Shown here piece by piece: positions 50,694 through 59,310 of a stretch of 64,000 bases of DNA. The translations under genes and the position numbers were made by a program. The stretch covers positions 1 to 64,000 of the forward strand of contig NZ_DASZBU010000006.1 of the NCBI RefSeq assembly GCF_035943815.1, in the 5' to 3' direction. Every line of letters begins with the position of its first letter. The stretch's first letter is position 1. The DNA is from Frateuria_A sp035943815 (lineage in GTDB: Bacteria > Pseudomonadota > Gammaproteobacteria > Xanthomonadales > Rhodanobacteraceae). A model generated the notes under the pieces. That model was not told the DNA's origin, did not search any database, and was given only the letters and a program-made list of their open reading frames with translations.

Positions 50694-51176
50694 TCAGTGA
50701 TGATGGCCGCCCGGGCCGTGCACGTGCCCATGTTCGAGCTCTTCCGCGCTGGCCGCGCGCACGTCGGTCACCTCGACGTTGAAATGCAGGGCCTGCCCTG
50801 CGAGCGGATGGTTGCCGTCGATGTGCACCTTGTCCGGCTCCACGCGCACCACCGTGACGTTGATGACGCCCTGCGGTCCGCGGCCCTGGAACTGCATGCC
50901 GGGCTGGATGTCCTCCACGCCCTGGAACGCCTCGCGCGGCACTTCCTGCATCAGCTCGGCGTGGCGCACGCCGTAACCTTCCTCCGGCGACACGTCGACC
51001 TTGAACTGGTCGCCCGCCTGGCGGCCGGCCATCACCTTCTCCAGGCCAGGCACGATCTGCCCGGTGCCGTGCAGGTAGGACAGCGGCTCGCGTCCCTCGG
51101 AGCTGTCGATGACGCGTCCTTCGTCGTCGGTCAGCGTGTAGTGGAAGGAGGCGACGGTGTTGTCTGCGATCTGCAT
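50694..51176 (-). CDS. slyD: FKBP-type peptidyl-prolyl isomerase SlyD
   Basis: A 160-residue cytoplasmic PPIase/chaperone. FKBP start VASFHYTLTDDEGRVIDSS, GQIVPGLEKVMAG and the IF-domain (EEGYGVRHAELMQEVPREAF) are clear. The C-terminal tail HGHVHGPGGHHH is a metal-binding His-rich extension, shorter than in E. coli SlyD but of the same kind, suggesting nickel handling as well as folding. Divergent from dacB. Confidence 0.95.
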   Translation of the reverse strand: MQIADNTVASFHYTLTDDEGRVIDSSEGREPLSYLHGTGQIVPGLEKVMAGRQAGDQFKVDVSPEEGYGVRHAELMQEVPREAFQGVEDIQPGMQFQGRGPQGVINVTVVRVEPDKVHIDGNHPLAGQALHFNVEVTDVRAASAEELEHGHVHGPGGHHH

Positions 51177-51276
51177 GGCGTTCTCGTGATCGGTGGATAA
51201 GCCAGTCTATCAGCTAGGGGTGCAGGCCCCGTCACACCAGCCTGCGCAGTGGCGCCGCGGTTGCCATACTGCGGGC

Positions 51277-52782
51277 ATGAATCCATTGCGCCTGCTCCTG
51301 CCGCTCGCCCTGGCCCTGCTTCCGCTGCGGGCCGCCGCGATGGACCTGGCCGCCACACGCGCCGCCATCGACGCACTCATCGCACAGCCGCGCTACGCCG
51401 CCGCCCGCTGGGGCATCGCGGTGGTTTCCCTCGACAGCGGCCGCACGCTCTACGCACACGACGCAAACAAGCTGTTCATGCCCGCCTCCACCGCGAAGCT
51501 GTTCACCGCCGCGCTGGTGCTCAACGGGCTGGATACCGGCTACCGCATTCCCACACGCATCCTCGGCCCGGCGCCTGGGTGGCGCGGGCGCGTGGACGGG
51601 CCGATCGTCCTCTACGGCATGGGCGACCCCTCGCTCGGCGCCGACCCGCTCACCAGCGGCTGGGCCGACGCGCTGGCCGCGCAACTGGCCGCGCGCGGCG
51701 TGCGGCGCGTGCGAGGCGACCTGATCGCCGACGCCACCTATTTCTCAGGGCCACCGCTGGGCGACGGCTGGGAGGCCAGCGACCTGCTGAGCAGCTTCGC
51801 CGCGCCGGCCTCGGCGCTGGGCGTGCACGAGAATCAGGTGCGGCTGACTGTCACGCCCTCGGCGCGTGCCGGCGAGCCGGCGCAGCTCGCCCTCGATCCG
51901 TCCGTCGCGATGCGTCTGGACGCCCGGGTGCAGACCGCGCCAGCGGGAACGCTCGGCGATCTCAACCTCTACCGCGCGCCGGGCAGCGACCTGCTGCACG
52001 CCTTCGGCACGATCGCCGTGCAGGCTCCGGCGCGCAGCTTCCGCCTGGCGATGGACGAGCCGGCACGCGTGGCCGGCGCCGAGCTGCTGCAGGCCCTCGG
52101 GCGCCTGCACATCGCCGTGGACGGGGAACTCCGCGTGCGCCGCTGGCCGCAACCGCGCAATGCGTCGCAAGCGGACCTCCACGTGCTCGCGGAGGTGCTT
52201 TCGCCACCGCTTGCAACGCTCCTGCGCACGGGCCTGAAGCGCTCGCAGAACCTCTACCTGCAGAACCTCCTGCAACTGGCCGGCCTGCGCGCGCAGGTCT
52301 TCGCAGGCGCCGCGGCGCCTGGCGGCTTTCTCACTTCCGCCGACTGGGGATTGCAGGCGCTGCGCCAACTGCTCGACCGCATCGGCGTTCCCCCGTCGGC
52401 CAGCCTGATCGGCGAAGGTACCGGCCTGTCGCGCCGCGACCTCACCACGCCCGATGCGCTGGTGCGCTTGCTCGCTTTCCTCGGCAACGGCCCGGACGCC
52501 GGGTTGGTCCGCGACATGCTGCCGATCGCCGGCGTCGACGGCACGCTGGCCGCACGCATGCGCGGCACGCGCGCCGCCGGCAACGTGCAGGCCAAGACCG
52601 GCAGCATGAGCTACGTGAACGGCCTGGCCGGCTACGTCACCAGCGCCGCCGGCGAACACCTGGCCTTCGCGATCCTGCTCAACGACTACGATCCGCCGGC
52701 GGGAACGCCGGCCAGCGCCGACGTGGATGCCATCGCGGTGTGGCTGGCCGAGCTGGGCGAGCCCGGCGCGGCCCCACCCTGA
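51277..52782 (+). CDS. dacB: D-alanyl-D-alanine carboxypeptidase/endopeptidase (PBP4)
   Basis: A 501-residue periplasmic peptidase of the S13 family. A signal peptide (LLLPLALALLPLRAAA) precedes the SxxK motif S71-T-A-K74, SxN in KRSQN and the KTG box in QAKTGSMSYVN. The large insert between SxxK and SxN characteristic of PBP4 is present. It trims or cleaves peptide cross-links during cell-wall remodelling. Upstream, 100 bases separate it from slyD. Confidence 0.95.
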   Translation: MNPLRLLLPLALALLPLRAAAMDLAATRAAIDALIAQPRYAAARWGIAVVSLDSGRTLYAHDANKLFMPASTAKLFTAALVLNGLDTGYRIPTRILGPAPGWRGRVDGPIVLYGMGDPSLGADPLTSGWADALAAQLAARGVRRVRGDLIADATYFSGPPLGDGWEASDLLSSFAAPASALGVHENQVRLTVTPSARAGEPAQLALDPSVAMRLDARVQTAPAGTLGDLNLYRAPGSDLLHAFGTIAVQAPARSFRLAMDEPARVAGAELLQALGRLHIAVDGELRVRRWPQPRNASQADLHVLAEVLSPPLATLLRTGLKRSQNLYLQNLLQLAGLRAQVFAGAAAPGGFLTSADWGLQALRQLLDRIGVPPSASLIGEGTGLSRRDLTTPDALVRLLAFLGNGPDAGLVRDMLPIAGVDGTLAARMRGTRAAGNVQAKTGSMSYVNGLAGYVTSAAGEHLAFAILLNDYDPPAGTPASADVDAIAVWLAELGEPGAAPP

Positions 52783-52792
52783 AGCGGGAGGC

Positions 52793-53278
52793 TCAGGTGC
52801 CCAGCCTGGCCGCCAGGTCGCGGCCGATCTTTTCGGGCGTGTCGGTCGGCGCGTAGCGCCGCGCCACCTGGCCCTCGGGGTCGACCAGGAACTTGGTGAA
52901 GTTCCACTTGATCGCCTTGCTGCCGAGCAGGCCCCGGCCCTCGCGCTTGAGCCAGCGATAGAGCGGATGGGCGTGTCCGCCGTTGACCTCGACTTTGGAA
53001 AACAGCGGGAAGCTCACTTCGTAGTTGAGGCTGCAGAACTGGCGGATCTGCTGCTCGTCGCCGGGCTCCTGGTGCCCGAACTGGTCGCAGGGAAACCCCA
53101 GGACGGTCAGGCCCTGCTCCTTGCGAGCCCGCCACAGCGCCTCCAGGCCCTGGTACTGCGGCGTGAAGCCGCACTTGGAGGCGACGTTGACGATCAGCAG
53201 CCAGCGCCCACGCCATTCGGCCAGCGACCGGTCATGGCCCTCGATGTCGCGCGCGGTAAAGTCGTAGACGCTGCCCAT
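52793..53278 (-). CDS. Glutathione peroxidase family protein
   Basis: A 161-residue thiol peroxidase. The peroxidatic Cys is C36 in NVASKCGFTPQYQGLE; the second conserved region LGFPCDQFGHQEPG contains the Gln, and KWNFTKFLVD the Trp/Asn of the active site. As in most bacterial Gpx proteins the residue is Cys, not selenocysteine. ATG 53278 is chosen over the longer upstream reading. The gene ends 10 bases from the convergent dacB. Confidence 0.93.
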   Translation of the reverse strand: MGSVYDFTARDIEGHDRSLAEWRGRWLLIVNVASKCGFTPQYQGLEALWRARKEQGLTVLGFPCDQFGHQEPGDEQQIRQFCSLNYEVSFPLFSKVEVNGGHAHPLYRWLKREGRGLLGSKAIKWNFTKFLVDPEGQVARRYAPTDTPEKIGRDLAARLGT

Positions 53279-53381
53279 GCACTTGCCTCCGTAGCGTGGC
53301 GGCAGTCTACGCCGGCGGAGGCATGCATATGCACATGAGCGAAGGTCATTTCCGCCCCCGCCGCCGGGGAGCGACGCTGCC

Positions 53382-53510
53382 ATGATGGATCTGCTTATCT
53401 GCGCCCTGGTCGCACTCGCCACCCTGATGCTGCTGGCACGCTCCGCCTGCCGCGAGGCACCGCGGCGACCGCTGAGCGCCCGTTTCCCCCGCGACGACAG
53501 CTTCCCCTAG
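53382..53510 (+). CDS. Putative small membrane protein (42 residues)
   Basis: A short ORF starting MMDLLICALVALATLMLLAR and ending RFPRDDSFP, with one hydrophobic helix and a basic/Pro-rich cytoplasmic tail. GGGGAG lies 11 bases before the first of two ATGs (53382, 53385). Size and layout recall single-span small proteins such as KdpF-like or CydX-like types, though no partner is nearby. It lies in the 250-base gap between gpx and pncB. It could be chance in GC-rich DNA. Confidence 0.45.
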   Translation: MMDLLICALVALATLMLLARSACREAPRRPLSARFPRDDSFP

Positions 53511-53530
53511 GACGCGCGCTCCGCGCGGGC

Positions 53531-54712
53531 TCACGCCTCCGGCGGAATGTCGAACACCTGGCGCAGGTAGGCCACGTAGGCCGGGTCGTCGCACATGTTC
53601 TTGCCCGGCGAATCGCTGAGCTTGGCCACCGGCTGGCCATTGCAGCGGACCATCTTGATCACGATCTGCAGCGGCAAGGGGCCCACGTCGTTGGTGAGGT
53701 TGGTGCCCACGCCGAAGGCCAGCTGGCAGCGCCCGCGGAAGTGGCGGTGGAGCTGCATCACGCGGGGCAGGTCCAACGCGTCGCTGAACACCAGGATCTT
53801 GGTGCATGGGTCGACGCGGTTGGCGCGGTAATGCGCCAGGACCTTCTCGCCCCAGACGAACGGGTCGCCCGAGTCGTGGCGGGTACCGTCGAAGAGCTTG
53901 CAGAAATACATGTCGAAATCGCGCAGGAAAGCATCCAGGCCGTAGACATCCGACAGCGCGATCCCCAGGTCGCCGCGGTATTCCTTCGCCCAGGTTTCCA
54001 GCGCCACGCGCTGTGAATCACGCAGGCGCGGCCCCAGCGCCTGGTGCGCCTGCAGGTATTCGTGCGCGAGCGTGCCCAGCGGCGTCAGGCCGAGCTTCCA
54101 GGCCAGCCATACGTTGCTGGTGCCCGCCAGTTGCTCGCCCAGGCCATCGCGCAGCGTGCGCACCACTTCCTCGTGCCACGGGCGCGAAAAGCGCCGGCGC
54201 GTGCCGTAGTCGGCGATGCGGCAGTCCGCGTACTCCTCCTCGCCGCGCAGCAGTTCGATCTTTGCGCGCAGGCGCCGGCGCCCCTCGGCGAGGTCCAGGC
54301 CTGGCTGGGTGTTGCGGAAGTACACCTCGTTGACGATCGCCAGCAGCGGCACCTCGAACAGGATGGTGTGCAGCCAAGGGCCGACGATGCGTATCAGAAG
54401 CTCGCCGGTGCCCGACGGCGCCGGCGCGATGTCCACGTATTTGGCGTTGAGCTGGAACAGCGCCAGGAAGTCGACGAAGTCGCTCTTGATGTAGCGCCAG
54501 CCGCGCAGGTACTCGAGCTCCTCGGTGGTGAAACGCAGGCGGCACAGGGCATCGAGCTCGGCACGGATCTCCTCGATGTAGGGAACCAGGTCGACGCCGG
54601 GATTGCGGCACTTGAACCGGTATTCGACCTGCGCGGCCGGATAGTGGTGCAGCACCACCTGCATCATCGAGAACTTGTACAGGTCGGTGTCGAGCAGGGA
54701 CTGGATGATCAT
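53531..54712 (-). CDS. pncB: Nicotinate phosphoribosyltransferase
   Basis: A 393-residue cytoplasmic enzyme that makes NaMN from nicotinate, PRPP and ATP in NAD salvage. Start MIIQSLLDTDLYKFSMMQVVLHHYP, EEEYADCRIADYGTRRRFS, GTSNVWLAWKLGLTPLGTLAHE (with the substrate His), and the phosphate-binding VFSDALDLP and FGVGTNLTND are all present. Length matches E. coli PncB (400). ATG 54712 is the family start. Confidence 0.97.
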   Translation of the reverse strand: MIIQSLLDTDLYKFSMMQVVLHHYPAAQVEYRFKCRNPGVDLVPYIEEIRAELDALCRLRFTTEELEYLRGWRYIKSDFVDFLALFQLNAKYVDIAPAPSGTGELLIRIVGPWLHTILFEVPLLAIVNEVYFRNTQPGLDLAEGRRRLRAKIELLRGEEEYADCRIADYGTRRRFSRPWHEEVVRTLRDGLGEQLAGTSNVWLAWKLGLTPLGTLAHEYLQAHQALGPRLRDSQRVALETWAKEYRGDLGIALSDVYGLDAFLRDFDMYFCKLFDGTRHDSGDPFVWGEKVLAHYRANRVDPCTKILVFSDALDLPRVMQLHRHFRGRCQLAFGVGTNLTNDVGPLPLQIVIKMVRCNGQPVAKLSDSPGKNMCDDPAYVAYLRQVFDIPPEA

Positions 54713-54918
54713 GCGTGCGCCGGATGGGATCCGGTGCACCGGATCGTCCCGCCCATTATCCGCGCGGCGGCCCGATGCCGGCCAGGCGATGCCGCGATCG
54801 GGCATGGCGCATCAGCAGCAATAGGAACGGCCGGCCTTCGCCGGGTTCGGCGCGGCGGCGTCGAGCCCGGCTCTGCGCATGCTCCTCGGGGGACTGTTCG
54901 AGCACCCAAGGTACGCCA

Positions 54919-54949
54919 CCGTCGCCCATGCCCACGGCATGGGCGACGG
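54919..54949. repeat. Perfect 14-bp palindrome
   Basis: CCGTCGCCCATGCC, loop CAC and GGCATGGGCGACGG form a perfect hairpin of 14 bp, 11 bases past the end of the YncE-like gene. It lacks a T-run on either strand, so it is not a standard terminator; it may be an RNA-stabilising hairpin or a protein-binding dyad. The rest of 54713-54959 holds nothing else that I recognise. Confidence 0.7.
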
Positions 54950-54959
54950 CATGCGCGGC

Positions 54960-56000
54960 TTACGGCCCTTTCCCCACCTCCAGCACGGTGAAGCTGCCGG
55001 GCAGCAGCGGCGGGCGATGGTGTGCTCCGCCCTGCTCCGAGTGCGGCCCGAACTTCGCCGCCGAGAGGAACAGATGCCCGCTCTTGGGGTCCAGCGCCAG
55101 CGTACGCGCCGTGGTCTGCGTCGGGACCGTGGCCAGCACGCGGTAATGGTCGGGGTCGTCCTCGTGCACCACGGTGAGCGTGCCGCTCTCGCCGTTGGAG
55201 CTGAAGACCAGGCCGCGCCGGCTGTCGAAGGCGACGGCATCGGGGCCCTCGCCGATCGGCACGTCCGCTACGTGGCGGCCGCTGTCGGCATCCAGCACCG
55301 TCATGGTCTTGTTGTCGCACACCGAGAACAGGCGTCGGTGCGCCACGTCGATCGCCAGCCCGGAAGGCGACTGGCACGGCGCCAGCGACCAGGTCGCGCG
55401 GACCGAGGCGGTCTTCGGATCCATTTCGATCAGTTCGCTCTTGTCCTCGATGTTCGCCCAGATGTGCCCGGCGCCATCGCTGACCGCGAATTCCGGCTTG
55501 CCCGGCAGCGCGATGGTGGCGAGCTGCTTGCCGCTGGCGGCATCGAAGGCCGTGGCGTTGGAGCTGTGTCCGTTGAAGGTGAACACGCGTCCGCTGGCCG
55601 GATCGTAGAGGATGGCGTCGGGATTGGCGCCGCTGGCCTTGAGCGTGCCCAGCGTCTTCAGCGTGGCGGTATCGAAGACCGTCACCTCGCCGCTGCGGCC
55701 GTTGCTGATCCAGCCGCGATGGCGGGCCGGTGCGAGCGCGATGCCGTGCACTCCGTCGAGATGCTCGATGCGCCCGACCGGCTTGCCGTCTTCGGCATCG
55801 AGGACGACCACTTCGTCGCCGTGGCTCACGTACACGCGCTGCGCGGCAGGATCCAACGCCAGGTAATCCCAGCCCTGGTCGCCGCCCAGTACGTAGCGGT
55901 GCAGCACGCGGTAGCCGGCGGTAGGTTGGGTCGCGCCTACCCCACTGGCGCAAAGCAGGCCAAGCGACAGGGCGACGAGCATGCGGGACGGTGCATTCAT
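54960..56000 (-). CDS. YncE-like secreted beta-propeller protein
   Basis: A 346-residue periplasmic protein. After a signal peptide (MLVALSLGLLCASGVGA) come seven repeats of the YVTN/NHL-like type, such as RVYVSHGDEVVVLDAEDGK, RVFTFNGHSSNATAFDAASGK and RLFSVCDNKTMTVLDADSGR, ending HRPPLLPGSFTVLEV. Proteins of this group bind other proteins or DNA in the periplasm; E. coli YncE is induced by iron limitation. Ligand here unknown. It is downstream of the aminopeptidase gene on the same strand, 84 bases apart. Confidence 0.87.
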   Translation of the reverse strand: MNAPSRMLVALSLGLLCASGVGATQPTAGYRVLHRYVLGGDQGWDYLALDPAAQRVYVSHGDEVVVLDAEDGKPVGRIEHLDGVHGIALAPARHRGWISNGRSGEVTVFDTATLKTLGTLKASGANPDAILYDPASGRVFTFNGHSSNATAFDAASGKQLATIALPGKPEFAVSDGAGHIWANIEDKSELIEMDPKTASVRATWSLAPCQSPSGLAIDVAHRRLFSVCDNKTMTVLDADSGRHVADVPIGEGPDAVAFDSRRGLVFSSNGESGTLTVVHEDDPDHYRVLATVPTQTTARTLALDPKSGHLFLSAAKFGPHSEQGGAHHRPPLLPGSFTVLEVGKGP

Positions 56001-56084
56001 GGCGGCTCTCCGTGATGGACCCGCCGATGCTCATGCCTGCGCCTTATCGCGCGCTTATCCGGCCAGCGCCTGTTCCATGCCGGT

Positions 56085-57176
56085 TTACTGGCCAGCGCCG
56101 CCGCTGGAGGCAGGCGTGCCACCAGCCAGCAGGTCCAACGCGCGGTCGCGTTGCTCCCTGGGTTTCCCCGCCAGTGCGCGGGCCGCCGCGTAGAACGCAC
56201 CCCAGCGCCCCTCGGCACGCTCGAACAGCACGGCGAAAGCGCCGCTCCAGCGGTCGTACAGGCCGAAGGGGAGCAGCCGCGCGTTGTTGATCGGCGCGGC
56301 GACCCAGGCGTCGTAGCGGTGGTCGCCGGGCCAGCGGGTGTCGCGCCAGCGGGCGTAGCGGCGGCGGAACGCCCCGATCTGTGCCTGCTTGCCGCGCGCG
56401 AGCGCAGCCGGATCGTGCGTGCCCGCATACAGCCGCTGCAGCCGCCCGCGCAGGTCCAGCACCAGCGCGGTGAAGTCCTGGTCCATTGCCTGCCCGTGCG
56501 GATCCGGTGGCGGCAGGCCGCGGGCCTTGCGCCACTGGCGCAGGCCCTCTTGCCCGACGAAATTGGCGAAGGATTCGTTGAAGGCGGTATCGCCCTTGAC
56601 GTAGAGCCGCTGGTGCGCCAGTTCGTGGAAGATCGTGCTGGCCAGTTCATCATCGTCCCAGCGCAGCATGCTGGAAACGATGGGGTCGGCGAACCAGCCA
56701 AGCGTCGAGTACGCCGGCACTGGGCCGATCCACACGTCGTCGCCTTGCGACTTCAGTTGCGCTGCGCGTGCCTGTGCCGCCGCCGGATCGAAATAGCCGC
56801 GATAAGCCACGCAACCGGCGATCGGGAAGCACTGCGGCAGGGCTTCGACAGTGTAGGGCAGCGTGGCGAACACGTTCCACGCCACATAGGGACGATGCAG
56901 GTCGACATAGCTGGTGTAGCTGCGGTTGCGCGGCAGGCCCAGCTGCGAGGAGGCGAAGGCGCGCGCCTGCTGGGCCAGCCGCAGGCGCGAGGCCAGCGCC
57001 GGGTCAGTGGCGTCGTCGCGCAGCACCCGGGCGATCGGCCGTCGGCGCATGAGCAGCGATGCCTCGCCGTGGGCCACATGCGCGTAGTAGCGCAGGGTGC
57101 TGCACGCCGCCAGCGGCAGGCACGAGACGAGGATGGCAAGGCGCACGAGGCGCCGCGGGAAAAGCGCAAGCGGCAT
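56085..57176 (-). CDS. Putative aminopeptidase lipoprotein (PF10023 type)
   Basis: A 363-residue lipoprotein with lipobox LAAC25 and the zincin motif H-E-L-A-H-Q in STIFHELAHQRLYVKGDTAFNESFANFVGQEG, where the E of NESFAN is the likely third ligand. STLRYYAHVAHGEASLLMRRRPI near the N terminus and WDDDELASTIFHEL are family features. Activity is annotated by similarity only. ATG 57176 is chosen; the upstream in-frame region is Ala/Thr-rich noise. Confidence 0.86.
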   Translation of the reverse strand: MPLALFPRRLVRLAILVSCLPLAACSTLRYYAHVAHGEASLLMRRRPIARVLRDDATDPALASRLRLAQQARAFASSQLGLPRNRSYTSYVDLHRPYVAWNVFATLPYTVEALPQCFPIAGCVAYRGYFDPAAAQARAAQLKSQGDDVWIGPVPAYSTLGWFADPIVSSMLRWDDDELASTIFHELAHQRLYVKGDTAFNESFANFVGQEGLRQWRKARGLPPPDPHGQAMDQDFTALVLDLRGRLQRLYAGTHDPAALARGKQAQIGAFRRRYARWRDTRWPGDHRYDAWVAAPINNARLLPFGLYDRWSGAFAVLFERAEGRWGAFYAAARALAGKPREQRDRALDLLAGGTPASSGGAGQ

Positions 57177-57225
57177 GCCGCGATTGTGCCAAAGCCCACG
57201 ACCGCGGACCGCGGCCGGCGCTCGT

Positions 57226-57603
57226 TCAGTGGCGATCGTCGTCGCGGTAATCGCGCCTGTCGCCGCGCCCGCGTCGTCCGACCGGGGCGCGCTCGTCGCG
57301 GCTCCAGTGGCGCTCGCCGCGCCAGTCGCGGTCACGTCCACGGTAACGATCGGAATCGTGGTACCAGGTGCCGCTGATGCCTACGCTCACGCCCGGCGCA
57401 TAGCAGCAACCGCCGTAGCCCCAGCCGGGGCCGTAGTAGCCGGAGTAGTAGTCCGGCTCGTAGATCACCGCGGGGCCTTCGCCGTAGTAGGCATCGCCCT
57501 GGTAGCCGTTGCTGCGCACGTAGCTGTAGCCGGGATCGTAATAGCAGCCCGACAGCGCCGCCGTCCCCAGCGCGAGCGCCAACCCTGCAAGCATGCGTTT
57601 CAT
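57226..57603 (-). CDS. Tyr/Gly-rich and Arg/Asp-rich lipoprotein
   Basis: A 125-residue protein of unknown function. Signal peptide with lipobox LSGC20, then a Tyr/Gly/Pro-rich section (YYDPGYSYVRSNGYQGD, YYGPGWGYGGCCYAPG) and a C-terminal highly charged RxRD/DRRDYRDDD tail. Composition resembles other small envelope proteins of this group of bacteria, including the His/Asp/Trp protein at 9413-9844, though without alignable identity. Separated by 49 bases from the aminopeptidase gene. Confidence 0.75.
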   Translation of the reverse strand: MKRMLAGLALALGTAALSGCYYDPGYSYVRSNGYQGDAYYGEGPAVIYEPDYYSGYYGPGWGYGGCCYAPGVSVGISGTWYHDSDRYRGRDRDWRGERHWSRDERAPVGRRGRGDRRDYRDDDRH

Positions 57604-57716
57604 GGCTCACCTCCGTGACTCGACGCCACGGACCCACGCTAGTCGCGGTGGTTTGAACGAGCCCTGAGCGTCCGCGCCCGGAAAATGTCCGGGCGCGACG
57701 CGAGAGAAAAGCCGGC

Positions 57717-58409
57717 TCAGGCCTTGGGACCGCGCTGCCCCACATGCACCGGGATGGTGGTCTTGGGTGCATCGCTGGGCAGGCCCGGACTGGCCGGCGT
57801 ATGTACCGCTGAGTTGCCATGCGGCTGCGCAGGACTGCCTGCGTTCTGCCTGTTGCGCTCCTGCTTGGCCTCCAGCAGCGCCTGGATGTGCGCAACGGCC
57901 TCTTCCGGGCTGATGTGCTTGGCCGACGGTGCGGCCGTTTCCTTGCGCGCTGCCGGGCCGGCCGGCAGACGGCCGGCTGCGCCGCTGTGGGCCGCCTTGC
58001 GCGCCGGTGCAGCAGCCTTCTTGACGGTGCCTGCCTCAGCCGGCTTCCGGTTGCCGGCAGCCTTCTTCGCAGTCGCCGGCCTGGCAGGCGTACTGGCAGC
58101 CTTCTTCGGTGCTGGCCTCGCGGCCTTCCCCGGGGCGGTCTTCAGGGCTGCCTGTCCTGCAGCGGCCTTCTTCGGAGCGGCCTTCGCAGTGGTCTTCTTT
58201 GCCGCCGCCTTCTTGGCGGGCGTGTTCTTCGCTGCTGCCTTGCGCGTGGCCGTCTTCGCGCCGGCCTTCCCTGCGGCAGGCCGGGCGGCGGTCTTGTGGA
58301 CCGCGGTCTTGATGCCGGCCTTCTTGGCCGCGGCCTTTTTGGTCGCGCCGCCGGCGGCTGCCTTCTTTGCCGCGGATTTCTTCGCGGCCGACTTGCGGGT
58401 CGTTGCCAT
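57717..58409 (-). CDS. Histone H1-like Lys/Ala/Pro-rich protein
   Basis: A 230-residue nucleoid protein candidate. Residues 1-165 are built of KKAAAKKA-, KTAARPAA- and KAAPKKAA-type repeats as in eukaryotic H1 tails, Bordetella BpH1 and Pseudomonas AlgP. The C-terminal 65 residues are different: HISPEEAVAHIQALLEAKQERNRQ, then a Pro/Gly-rich end. The HIS-PEEAV helix is probably conserved and interacts with something other than DNA. Repeat number may vary between strains. Confidence 0.85.
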   Translation of the reverse strand: MATTRKSAAKKSAAKKAAAGGATKKAAAKKAGIKTAVHKTAARPAAGKAGAKTATRKAAAKNTPAKKAAAKKTTAKAAPKKAAAGQAALKTAPGKAARPAPKKAASTPARPATAKKAAGNRKPAEAGTVKKAAAPARKAAHSGAAGRLPAGPAARKETAAPSAKHISPEEAVAHIQALLEAKQERNRQNAGSPAQPHGNSAVHTPASPGLPSDAPKTTIPVHVGQRGPKA

Positions 58410-58583
58410 GCGTCATCACTCCTGCGGTGGTCTGTGCAGCCTTGCCCGCATTGCCGTGCTTCACGCACGCGGCGGAAAGACCTGCGTTCCCAGTATTGCG
58501 CGAGCGCCTGCCGCTGTCATGCGCGATCGCGTCAAGACGGCCGCCCAGTTCAGGCTGCGGAACAACTGCGATGAAACCTGCCC

Positions 58584-59186
58584 TCACATGCGCGGGTTGG
58601 AAAGCTCCGCTAGGAAGTACCCGAACACCCGCGGCTCGACCAGCAACGTGACCACCACGCCGTAGGCCGCGCCCCACAGGTGCGCGCTGTGGTTGACGTT
58701 GTCGCGGCCGGCGCGGTCCATGTAGATCGAGTAGCCGACATAGAGGACCGCGTAGAGGATCGCCGGCATCGGCACCACCAGCACGATGATGCGCGACCAC
58801 GGCGACAGCAGGATGAAGGAGAACAGCACCGCCGACACCGCGCCGGAGGCGCCCAGGCTGTGGTAGTTCGGATTGCGGCGGTTCTTCAGGTAGGTCGGCA
58901 GGATCGAGACCAGCAGGCCGCCCAGATAGAACAGCAGGAAACCCAGCCGCCCGAGCTCGGCGGTGTAGAACTGCTCCATCAGCCGGCCGAAGAAATACAG
59001 CGTGAGCATGTTGAACAGCAGGTGGCCGAAATCGGCATGGACCAGGCCGTAGGTCACCAGCCGGTGGTATTCCCGATGGCGCTGGATCGCCGGCGGCCAC
59101 AGGATCAGGTCGTCCATCAGCCTGGGCTTGTTGAAGGCCAGGAAGGAGACGATGCAGGTGACGGCGATGATGGCCAGGGTGAGCAT
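58584..59186 (-). CDS. Rhomboid family intramembrane serine protease
   Basis: A 200-residue polytopic protein with six helices. Catalytic Ser114 lies in G-A-S114-G and His169 in NHSAHLWGA; the conserved HADFGHLLFNM loop follows helix 1. It has no cytoplasmic N-terminal domain, unlike GlpG. Substrate unknown. GAGGAAG precedes ATG 59186, which starts the first helix directly. Confidence 0.92.
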   Translation of the reverse strand: MLTLAIIAVTCIVSFLAFNKPRLMDDLILWPPAIQRHREYHRLVTYGLVHADFGHLLFNMLTLYFFGRLMEQFYTAELGRLGFLLFYLGGLLVSILPTYLKNRRNPNYHSLGASGAVSAVLFSFILLSPWSRIIVLVVPMPAILYAVLYVGYSIYMDRAGRDNVNHSAHLWGAAYGVVVTLLVEPRVFGYFLAELSNPRM

Positions 59187-59310
59187 GCGCGAGGCTTCCT
59201 CGATCGGGACAGGCCCGCCATCTTGGCGGCGGCGAGGCAGCTTGTCGACGCGCCCGGCATGCACGGCGCTATCATGCGCGCCTTTATCCGCCCGTTCCCC
59301 ACGGATACGC

